From a virus, in IMG/VR virus record IMGVR_UViG_3300009636_000184, positions 1-45,174 of that record: 45,174 bases of DNA. The stretch is one strand, 5' to 3'. Under the pieces are notes generated by a model. That model made no database searches, was not told the origin of the DNA, and saw only the letters and a program-made list of their open reading frames with translations. This document shows, in pieces, positions 8,898-17,900 of the stretch. Numbering within the stretch: the stretch's first letter is position 1; each line of letters begins with the position of its first letter. Position numbers and translations under genes: made by a program.

Positions 8898-10034
8898 ATG
8901 AGGCTGTCGAAGGTAGTCCGCAGTATCGCTCTTGCGGTGGCAATGCTTCTGGTTCCTGCCGTCGCCTGTGCGAACGTCAAAGAGCCGAAGGGTTTCGATA
9001 AGAAAGTCTATGACAGTTCATTCGCTCTTTACGGCAGCAGTGCAATGGCGGGCGTACAAGACCGCTTTCTCTGTACTGTGACCGCATACCAAAAGGTCGA
9101 AGGTGGCTACCTGTTGATTGGTGCGGGACACTGCACCGGGGCGAACGTCGAACTTCCCCCCGACCTGACTTTTGCGGTACGTACTGACTTGGGCGCGACT
9201 AAATATCCGGTGGTGCTGCTCAAGTCCGTGATGGCTGAGCCGCTGGATTACGCCGTTTATTTTCTACCTACCACGGCGAAGTATCCGATGGTTGCACTGG
9301 GGAATGAAAGCAAGGACCGCATCAAAGATAAAACGGTCGATGTGAATTTCAGCCTCGGGGTTGCAAAGATTGTCAGCTACGGTATTATTTCTTCGGTGGT
9401 CATATCGAACTCGGGCGCACATGAAGACATAACTGGATTTTTTCTCGTAACGCAGTTTGATTCTCACGGAGCGAGCGGTTCCTCTGTGGTAAGCGAGAAG
9501 ACCCACAAGGTTATCGGGCTAGTCATTGCGGGCTGGGATGGCGAGACGATGCCTTCTGTCGTTGAGCCTATCTCTTCGGTCGAAAAAGAACTGGGAGATA
9601 TTCCCGCACGGTTGGCGAAAGCACGAACGCTACCGATTCCTGTGACGGTGATTACTGCACCGCCTGCAACCCAAGACCCTGACGATGAAGACGCACCCTT
9701 CGGATTCTGGGCGGCACAACATGGCGGGCGTCATCAGGGCGGGGCACGCGGCGGTAGACCAAACGAAGGTCGAGGTCGCGGCGAGGGTCGCGGCGACGGT
9801 CGCAATCTCGGCAGGGACGATCACCGTCGGATTGACCGGCACCAAGATGTGCGAGAACGCGGTGGGCATCGGGAGATTTTCTTTGGCGGCTTCTGGTTCA
9901 ATTGTGGACCCGTTGAATGGCCGCTCTGGGTATTTACCGACGACGTTTACGTGGTGATGGTAGGCGGTAATGAGTACATCATGTACGACTACAATGACCC
10001 ATACGACGAGGTGTTCGTTTACGTGGTCGAATAA
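8898..10034 (+). CDS. Secreted trypsin-like serine protease with Arg/Gly-rich tail
   Basis: 378 residues from ATG 8898, chosen because GGGAGG sits five bases upstream and the protein then begins with a clean signal peptide (MRLSKVV, hydrophobic ALAVAMLLVPAVA, cleavage near ACA/NV); a longer open frame from 8772 would run through the terminator. The chymotrypsin/V8-like triad is visible: H78 in GAGHC, D117 in PLDYAV, S193 in HGASGS. After the protease domain (about 40-230) comes a Pro-rich linker, an Arg/Gly/Glu-rich repeat region (about 275-325) and an aromatic acidic end. It would act outside the cytoplasm. It lies alone after a terminator, so it looks like an acquired moron. Substrate unknown. 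Confidence 0.8.
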   Translation: MRLSKVVRSIALAVAMLLVPAVACANVKEPKGFDKKVYDSSFALYGSSAMAGVQDRFLCTVTAYQKVEGGYLLIGAGHCTGANVELPPDLTFAVRTDLGATKYPVVLLKSVMAEPLDYAVYFLPTTAKYPMVALGNESKDRIKDKTVDVNFSLGVAKIVSYGIISSVVISNSGAHEDITGFFLVTQFDSHGASGSSVVSEKTHKVIGLVIAGWDGETMPSVVEPISSVEKELGDIPARLAKARTLPIPVTVITAPPATQDPDDEDAPFGFWAAQHGGRHQGGARGGRPNEGRGRGEGRGDGRNLGRDDHRRIDRHQDVRERGGHREIFFGGFWFNCGPVEWPLWVFTDDVYVVMVGGNEYIMYDYNDPYDEVFVYVVE

Positions 10035-10037
10035 GGC

Positions 10038-10066
10038 TTGACTTTCAAACGGGAACCGAGTATCGT
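10038..10066 (+). promoter_or_regulatory. Sigma-70-like promoter for the 10.1-11.9 kb genes
   Basis: TTGACT (10038-10043), 17 bases, TATCGT (10061-10066). It starts just after the protease stop and precedes a tightly overlapping run of genes from 10079. Confidence 0.65.
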
Positions 10067-10078
10067 AGTGAGGCGTTT

Positions 10079-10186
10079 ATGCCCAAGTGGCAGAGAACTT
10101 GCCCTCAGTGTAAGCGGGAGTTGGAGAAAATCCATCCTCCCGACCATGCGGTAGTTTGTCCCGCATGTAAGTGGATTTGGAAATGA
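10079..10186 (+). CDS. Tiny zinc-ribbon protein
   Basis: 35 residues, ATG at 10079, TGA at 10184-10186. Two CxxC knuckles (CPQC at 8-11 and CPAC at 27-30) and a Trp-rich end (CKWIWK) make a minimal treble-clef/zinc-ribbon. No good Shine-Dalgarno is seen beyond GTGAGG, and the predicted transcript start is only about six bases upstream, so the mRNA may be almost leaderless. The next gene begins four bases after its stop and is another CxxC protein, which supports both being real. Such mini-proteins in phages may bind nucleic acid or host proteins; no function can be assigned. Confidence 0.6.
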   Translation: MPKWQRTCPQCKRELEKIHPPDHAVVCPACKWIWK

Positions 10187-10189
10187 GCA

Positions 10190-10387
10190 ATGACAAGATG
10201 CCCACGGTGCGAGCGACCGGTATATCAAGACGTGTACGTTCACGTCCCCCGTTTGGTCTGCGATTGGTGCGACTGGGTCGAGTGGAAAACTCGGGAAGAA
10301 TTGTTGTACGATTATCTGCATAGCGCGGCGAGCGAAAGATTCGTAAACCCGCAATTGGAACAAAGGATAAATGGCGACGCAAGCTGA
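10190..10387 (+). CDS. Small zinc-ribbon protein
   Basis: 65 residues. CPRC (4-7) and CDWC (25-28) form a double-knuckle zinc ribbon followed by an acidic/aromatic helix (REELLYDYLHSA) and a polar tail. The start ATG at 10190 is four bases past the previous stop, so translation is probably coupled. Its 3' end overlaps the start of the next gene (10371) by 17 nt. It could be a nucleic-acid-binding or host-takeover protein; no catalytic motif is visible. Not recognised beyond the zinc ribbon. Confidence 0.6.
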   Translation: MTRCPRCERPVYQDVYVHVPRLVCDWCDWVEWKTREELLYDYLHSAASERFVNPQLEQRINGDAS

Positions 10388-10739
10388 AAGACAAAAACGA
10401 TATTATCTTCGTCATCCGCACCGTCATGCGGAAACCAACGCCCGATACCGAGTAAATCATCCTCGGAGTGCTGAGTTTCGGCGAGAAGAACATCTAAAAT
10501 ACACTCGCGCTTTCTGGGCAGCTAAGACTCAGCAGTATGAAAAACAAAAAGGTCTTTGCACGTTGTGTGGAGCACCGCTTCCCGAAGTGGAGAAATGCCA
10601 CTGGGACCACGATCATACCACTGGAGAAATGCGAGACGTTCTACACCGTCGATGTAACATTGCCTTAGGCTACATAGAAGATGATTTGTATCCAAAGGCG
10701 CTTGCGTATCTAAAGAGGTTCGCCCATGTTAAATCTTGA
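10371..10739 (+). CDS. Endonuclease VII-like HNH endonuclease
   Basis: 122 residues. A basic N-terminal helical half (RQKRYYLRHPHRHAE) is followed by a recombination-endonuclease-VII core: QKGLCTLCGAPL knuckle, HWDHDHTTGEMR catalytic loop, then LHRRCNIALGYIEDD and a terminal helix. One knuckle Cys is replaced by His (LHRRC). The enzyme class cleaves branched DNA or acts as a homing nuclease. It overlaps both neighbours (17 nt before, 14 nt after), so it is embedded in the operon rather than free-standing. It differs from the 7775 and 43298 homologues in its N-terminus, suggesting separate arrivals. Confidence 0.85.
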   Translation: MATQAERQKRYYLRHPHRHAETNARYRVNHPRSAEFRREEHLKYTRAFWAAKTQQYEKQKGLCTLCGAPLPEVEKCHWDHDHTTGEMRDVLHRRCNIALGYIEDDLYPKALAYLKRFAHVKS

Positions 10740-11343
10740 CCCCTCCCGTGAAATTATAGGTTACTTGGTTCGGCACGGAGAGCTAAAAAAAATGAACATT
10801 TGGGATGGATGGGGAGACTTCGATCTAAGCGAAACTGGTCGTGAGTCCGCCGAGAAAGCCGCTCAGTGGCTCTCGTTCGAGAAGATCGGTCGAGTCATCT
10901 CTTCTGACATTCCTCGGGCGATAGAAACTGCACAAGCCATCATGGACGCATGCAACGTGGCATGTCCTTTTCTGGCGTGTGACCCGAACCTGCGACCGCG
11001 AATGGTTGCGGACTTCACGGGCAAAGAGAAAACGCCTGCTCGGGTTGCTGAATTCAAAAAGTACATCGAGAACCCTGACCTCGTGATTCCCGGCGGCGAG
11101 AGCGGTACGCAGTTGAACCAGCGGATTCAGGTTATCTTTCAGTATCTCGCGGCACCGTACGAGGCGTTGCCTACAGTAGTGTCAACTCACAATTCTGTGA
11201 TTAAGTCGTTGCTGGGCGTTGAAGAAGTTGGAGAAGTCGTGGAACCGGGCGGCATCATTGCTGTCTACTTGGATGAGAAGGGTAACATTTCTTTTGAAGT
11301 AGTGCTGGGGGCTGTTACGACAAACTCCTCGGAGGTAAGCTGA
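10726..11343 (+). CDS. Histidine phosphatase superfamily protein (phosphoglycerate-mutase fold)
   Basis: 205 residues with the whole signature of the family: R16-H17-G18-E19 (phospho-accepting His17), R64 in SSDIPRA, E125 in GGES and the second catalytic His155 in VSTHN. Such enzymes remove phosphate from small molecules or proteins through a phosphohistidine. The short length and lack of the large mutase insertions favour a phosphatase. In phages the substrate is unclear; nucleotide, sugar-phosphate or a host protein are all possible. ATG at 10726 overlaps the preceding endonuclease gene by 14 nt, and the next ATG lies one base after its stop. No signal peptide, so it is cytoplasmic. Confidence 0.85.
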   Translation: MLNLDPSREIIGYLVRHGELKKMNIWDGWGDFDLSETGRESAEKAAQWLSFEKIGRVISSDIPRAIETAQAIMDACNVACPFLACDPNLRPRMVADFTGKEKTPARVAEFKKYIENPDLVIPGGESGTQLNQRIQVIFQYLAAPYEALPTVVSTHNSVIKSLLGVEEVGEVVEPGGIIAVYLDEKGNISFEVVLGAVTTNSSEVS

Positions 11344-11344
11344 A

Positions 11345-11941
11345 ATGAGCGACGGACAAACACCATTTGTAGACCACGCGGCACCGATTCTCGCCGGGGA
11401 CCCGGCTATCACTGACGAACAGCGGTCCAACCTGTGGGATATCTTCAACCAGTCCAAGGACGCGAATGAACTGGCGAAGCGTCTCGGGGCACCGGAGCAT
11501 CTCATGGTGCCGAACGATACCAAGCAGCGGCTATTTGAAAAGAAGCGGTCGCTATCGCAGTTGCCCGCTGCCGCGCCAATTGACAAGGTGACGGACGCTA
11601 TCCATCGGATAGCCCAGATGGACCCGCAGGAGCGCGAGGTCGCGGAAACCCATCCCAATCTCCTCAAGACCTTTGCGCAGGCAGCTACAGCCCCGGAAAA
11701 AGCGGCTGGGGAGGCTGCAGGCGAAGGCGGCTCAACGCTGAAGGGTAAGACGCAAGGCAAGGGCGCGAAGCCCGCGCCGCTGGTGCAACCGCCGAGAGTT
11801 GATGGTTTAGAGCACTATCCGCCGATTCCTGATGGACATTACCGTGTTCGGGCGAGCGACGGCGGGGTTCATGATATCCCAGCCGAGAACATTGACAAGG
11901 CTCGTGAGATTGACCCCCGGCTCATGGTCATGAATCCGTAA
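11345..11941 (+). CDS. Hypothetical protein paired with giant polyvalent protein
   Basis: 198 residues. The N-terminal 100 residues are helical and charged (DEQRSNLWDIFNQSKDANELAKRL is a typical stretch in parts); a Gly/Ala/Lys-rich linker spans about 115-150; the C-terminal 45 residues are more ordered (PPIPDGHYRVRASDGGVHDI), similar in style to a small beta domain. ATG at 11345 follows GGAGG. It ends 11 nt before the giant gene's GTG start, so the two are co-transcribed and perhaps packaged together. I do not recognise a family. A virion-internal or ejection-related partner is speculation. Confidence 0.6.
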   Translation: MSDGQTPFVDHAAPILAGDPAITDEQRSNLWDIFNQSKDANELAKRLGAPEHLMVPNDTKQRLFEKKRSLSQLPAAAPIDKVTDAIHRIAQMDPQEREVAETHPNLLKTFAQAATAPEKAAGEAAGEGGSTLKGKTQGKGAKPAPLVQPPRVDGLEHYPPIPDGHYRVRASDGGVHDIPAENIDKAREIDPRLMVMNP

Positions 11942-11952
11942 TTGGAGACCTT

Positions 11953-14900
11953 GTGGCCGACTCAACTGCGCCGCCGATACCAACACCGCCGCCAGCACCC
12001 CCAGTTGAAGAACTCGGGGCGGGCGGGGAACCTACTATTCAACCTGCGCCTCCCGCTGGCGTAGGCTCGTGGGATGAAACTCCTGCAATGCGGGAGTCCC
12101 GCGCACGTCATCACGAAACTGCCCCGCTGTACTCACCTGAAGAAAAAGAAGAACGAAAACAAGCCATCAAATCAACTGCTAAAGCTGCCGCTCAAGAAGT
12201 TGGTGGGGCTGTTGCTGGTGTTGGTCAAATGATTGGTGGACCCTCGGCAGGAACTGCTGCTCAACAAGCCGTCGATGTCGTGACGAGCGAGGAATTGCGC
12301 AAAGCGGAAGGTCGCTCGCTGCCGTATCGTGCGATTACGACCGCAACGGAAATGCTTGGTATTCCCACAGGAGCTAAGGGCGAAGAGGAAGCTGCAGCCC
12401 GAGGAGACACGGCAGGTGTGGTGGGGCATGCTCTTGGCGCAGGCGTTGTCGGAGTCGGAGCGACCGTCGGCTTGGGCGGACGAGGGGGTGAAGAAGGCGG
12501 AACTGCACTTGGTCGTCCAGCAGAACCACCCGAGGACGCAGAACCACCCGAGGGCGCAGAACCACTCAGAGAGATGAATCGGGAGACCGTGAATGATTTG
12601 ATGGACCTCGGATACTCGCGCTCGCAAATTACGAATCTGGGTACTATCACTGAGATTCGCCGAATCATCGCAAACAAAATTCCAGCCCCACCTGAACCTG
12701 TTATTGGAGCCACTGAGCCAAAACCCACACCGAAGCCTGCAGAAGTTTCGCCGACTACTGCAGCCGAACAGGTAGCAAAAGCACCCGCCGCTGAAGGTGG
12801 TGAAGTTCCTGACCACATCACTTTTGACAAAACGGCGGGCAGCAAAGAAGTAGCTCCCCCCGCGCAAGATGAAAGACGCGACCTCAGTACCCGAATTTTC
12901 CCCAGCGGTCGAAAGACAGGTGTTGGACGACTAGCTGATACGACGTTTAATCTCATTCGGCAATACGAAGCGGAAGCAAAAAGCGCAGTAGAAACCGAAG
13001 GCGAAAAACCGACGCCGCCGACCACCGATATGCACGGCGTGCCACTGCCAACCAGCGTCGCTAAAGGGCACGGTGTAGAGCCAATCAAAGCGCTTGAGGT
13101 TATACATAACGCCCGAAGTGCTAATCCCACTCACGAGCCGTTCTTTCAAGTTACAATAGGACCCGCAGCGACTCAAGGCGTAAGTTTTGATACCGCCAAA
13201 GCGTTCAGTCCAGAAAATCGGACCTATAACTTCTCGACGCGGGCCGAAGCACAATCCTTTGTTGACAGCCTACAACCCAAAGCAGCAGGTGAACCCACAA
13301 TAGAACACGTCGAGAATGCGTCGCCGTTCCTTGACCCTAGTAAACCGGGCGTCCCGGGTCAGAACATCGTTCGGTTGATGCAGAACGGCAAAGAAGTCGG
13401 ACGTGTCAATTACAAAATTGAGGGCACCACCGCCGCTATCACTGGTTCGTATGTTGACCCCAAGCTGCAGGGCAAAGGATACGCCCAACAGATGTATTTG
13501 CAGGCGGCGGATAAAGCCCGCGCCGCTGGCGCAACGTCGCTGACTTCCGACCTTCAGGGCAGTACCACCATGGATGCGGCTCGCGTATGGGATAGGCTGA
13601 CCGATAAAGGACACGCCGTTGAGAAGGTTCCATCCAAGCTAGGTTCGCCGGGATACAAAATGGATTTGACTCAGCCCGGGGCACCGAAGGGCGGCTTTCC
13701 AACGTGGCTCCAGAAGCCTCTCGCGGTAGATGCGCAAACACACGCTCAATCTGTGCCGGAGATTCCCGGTGCTGAGGGCGCGAGACGACGAATCGCCAAG
13801 CCGGATGTTCCTATCACGGCTCTTTCAGATTCAATGGCGAAGCTGGGCGGCAAGATGGTCACACCGCCGCCAGCAACGACACCAACAGTCAATCCTGTGG
13901 ATGCTCCGGCTGCTATAGCTCCTATGCCTAAACTCGACCGAACCCAAATTCAAGGCGGTACGTCCACGCAGCCTTATCCGACATACCACGAGGCCAGCGG
14001 CGACCAGACAAACCCATGGGTGCGGCGTTCCGTGGACCCGGCGAATAGCGCATCACCGACGAATGAGAATCGACTACTCATGGTGCAGTTCGCCTCCGAC
14101 CTGATTAACAAGGGCGCGACGGAAGTTAAAGACGACGCTTCGAACTACTACGACAAACTTTACTCAGGCGTGCGCCCGGGGTATGCGCGCATGCAGGACT
14201 TCTGGGAGATTCCACAATGGCACGGATTTGTCGCTCGTAACTTTCCCGATGCCGACGTGTACGTTGTCCGAGACATGGAGCAGGCGAAACAATTCCTGAA
14301 TGACGCGAAGTACGGGCGCGTGACATTCTCTGCACTGGATGTGAACAAGCACCTCATTCGAGACCTCGCCGCCAACTATCAGGGACATATTGATGTCGGC
14401 GGGTACGTGGCTCCCGGCACTTTTTCCGACCTGCCGAATGTGAAGTGGCACGACTCGATGGAATCGCTCACGAAGGATGCGGGCGTTGAGTACCGGGGCG
14501 GCGCAGACTATCGCCACTATGCAGGGTCAGACGTGATTCCGCGCCTCACGATGTCGAAGGGCTGCCTGCACAAGTGCGCGTTCTGCACCATCGAAAAGCA
14601 ATTGGTCATGCCATCATCGGACGACATCACTCAGCAAGCGGACGCGATTGCACAGTTGGGTTCGAAGCTGGTGTATCTGAATGACAAGACGTTCGGGCAG
14701 GCGAAAAACTATCAGGACTTGGCGGAATTGAATACCCGGATGAAAGAGAAGAACCCGAACTTTCAAGGGTTCGTCGTGCAGACGACTGCGGCGCAACTGG
14801 GAAAAATCCCATCCGAGTGGCTGGCGAAATCCGGCATCAAGTATGTGGAAATCGGCGTCGAGAGTTACAACGACCCCATCCTGAAGGCGATGCACAAACC

Positions 14901-17900
14901 CGCCACGGAGAGTCTTATCAACAAGACTGTGGATAAACTCCGGCAGAACAACATCACGATGATTCCCAACATCTTGATTGGATATCCCGGGGAGACGGCG
15001 GAAACGTACGCACACACGCTGCAGTTCTTGCAGGACAATCGTGACATCATTTCGCACGCGAACATCTACAACCTCGCGCTCTACGAGAACACCGAACTCG
15101 GGAAGACGATGACAACGGCGTCTCCCGGGGACTTCAATGAAAATGTGTTGGAGAAGTCTTTCCACAAGGACCCGGCGCTCCATCAGCAGTTTGCGGGTGA
15201 CCTGTACGGTATGGCGTCGAAACTGCTTGAAGCGAAACCCACACCCTTGCAGGCACCACCAGAGCCGCAGTTTTGGGATGCGCTTGCTCGCCGTGACCAG
15301 ATGCCCGGGCAGGATGTGAATCTTAGCGAAGCGTACGGTAAGACGGGCGGCTACGTCGGCGGGCATGTGGAGCATCGGCTGGATGGCAAGACTCGGGAAG
15401 AAGTTCATCAGGCGTATGTCGATAAACTCGGCGTTACGCATGGTCCCGAATGGGAATCAGTAATCCCCGAAGAGACGCTCGCCGAAGGAAATACACGTCA
15501 CAGCGTGGTCACACACGAAGACGGACACGTAGTTGAAGCTGCGCGTGTCGGGTGGCCTACAGATGGGCTTGTTGTTCATAGCCCGCTCCACCCGGGCGTG
15601 AGCGCGGGAGCAGCCGGGGCAACTGATTTTGGTCCTGTCTTCCGACAACTCCCGGGGGTTACCGAAACGGAACCCGGCAGGTTTCATTTTTCCGCTCAGG
15701 CGTTGAAGGATAACTGGACAAAAGCCCTTCGCGTTTACTTAGCGGGAGCGGTGAGTCAGGAACAAATTCACGGCATTCCCTTTAACTCCGAGTCCGGGTC
15801 AGCTTACGGCGACGTTCGGGTACTTCACCAACTCGGGAAGGCGATGGGCTTAACGCCAAAAGAAATTCAAGGCGGGATTGACAGTACGTTAACGACACTA
15901 AGAAAAGACTGGTCAGACCCCGCCGTTAATGGTATAGTGAAGCAGATGTCGGCAGTGCGAGAGGACGGTCTCTCGAAAGCCCTTTTGCAGAGCGAGGACC
16001 GGGTTCAAGATTTACTTCGGCAAGTCAGACAAGTGTGGGAGGCACAAAAACATGGCGACGTTGAAAGAGATAATGCAGCAGATGGTGGAGTCGTTCCAGA
16101 AGCTAAGCCCGGAGACGCAGGAAGAGGTGCGGCAGGCGATACGGGAGAAGACACTGGGGAAGCCCAAGGAAAACTCTTCACCCAAAAAGGCGTAAATCTC
16201 TTTGCACAGGCTGTAAAACAATACGGCACCACGGACGACATCAAGAAGGCGGGCTACGTCGGGCTTGACGGGAGCATGCTCGACTTCTCCGAGGGTCAAG
16301 CCACGCGCACACTAGACCATGGGGATATTGCGTCGATTCCCGGCGTCCAGTCCGCGCACAACTCGAATCCACGTTTCGACTTTGTGATGAAAACCGGGGC
16401 GATGCGCGTGATTGATATTCCACGGTCCAAGTATCTCGGGCTGATGATTTCGGCGAATCACCCTCCGACCCACGACCAGTTGGACCGGGTTTTACCCCTT
16501 TTAGCGGACGGCAGACAGGTCGATATTGATTTGATTCACCCGGACTGGGCGCAGCCCGGGGGCGCAAGCGCGAAAGATGTTCACGACATGGATGGGCTAC
16601 AACGCGTCATACGGGACGCTCAGAAAGAATCAGGCGTGTCGGGTGCCGTCGAAGCCCGCAAGGGTCCATGGCAGCAGATTGTGGACTTGCACAACACCAC
16701 TGGTGGGTCCACCTACAATATCGCGCAGGGCAAGAACATGATGGGCACCGATACATACGCCGTCGCAATACATCCTGACCGCAGTCTCTCGGTTTCGGGG
16801 GAATTGAAGCCTCAAGTCGTGCAGCAATACGCCAAGAAGAACGACGATCTTCTGTCGCAGCCGACGGAAAGCCTCGGCACTTGGAACAACAAGGCAGCCA
16901 AGACACACGTCCTCGATGTTGTGAAAACCACTCCCGACCGAGCGGAAGCTGTGCGGTTGGGTTTCCACCACGGGCAGGAAGCTATCTATCATTTGAAGGA
17001 CGGCGGCGAAGGCGAAATCTTCCTGAAGAACGAAGCACGCCCGATTGAGTCACCTACTGTGAGTACTCGCGTGCCGACTCGAACAGTGAAGGGCGAGACT
17101 ATCGAAGACCACACGAATCAGTCGCTCATTTCGGATATGGAGGCTGCGAAGGCTGCGCCCGGATACGTCGAGAAGATGGTGAAGCGAGTGCAGGACATCC
17201 CCGGGTTTGTGAAACCCGAAGGCGATGCTCAGACCACTGCCGATGCGTACATTCGGCACGCCGCAGATAACATCAAATTCAATTACCACAAGTTGACGCC
17301 TGCGGAGATTGCGTACAACGAGCAATGGTACCCAGTCGGCGCTCACGAGCGCGGGCTGGATGTCGCAAAGACACACGGCATCACTCCGAACCAAGCGTGG
17401 GCAGTGACCTCAGTTGAGTCTCCGATGACGGACTGGGACCAGAACACGGCGCTTGCCGAGCGGACGGCGGACATTTGGAAGAACCAACAGAACACAAAGT
17501 TCACACCTGAGATGCGGAAAGCAGCGGACGAGATTCTCGGCGTCCCGGCGATGGCAAAATTCGCGCCGCTTTTCAAATCTCTGCAAGGGAAAACACTTGC
17601 AGGACTGGCAAGCACGCCAGAAAAGCAAGCGTGGTGGTTGCGGTTGTACGACGAAGGTCATAATCCTCGGTCGTACCAGACATGGGGTCCCGACGGAAAG
17701 CAGCGCGGCCTCGCCAAGAATGTGGATGGGTCGGACGCCGCCGTGGGCTGGAGTTTCCAAAACCACATTCAGAAGGCACTTTCTATTTTGAGCGACGGGT
17801 CTCCCGAGAACATCAGCAAGCAACTCGGCTACGGGCACAAGGTTCGTAACTTCTACAACAACCAAGCCGCGCCGGACGACCCGCGATTCTTGACGATTGA

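Noticed and set aside
9685-9957. 90-codon frame overlapping the Arg/Gly-rich part of the protease
   Set aside because: It results from repetitive GC-rich sequence, has no good ribosome site, and the protease frame continues to a sensible end.
15910-15938. TGGTCA-N17-TATAGT upstream of the first nested gene
   Set aside because: The -35 is poor; kept only as a remark because coupling to the giant mRNA is enough.
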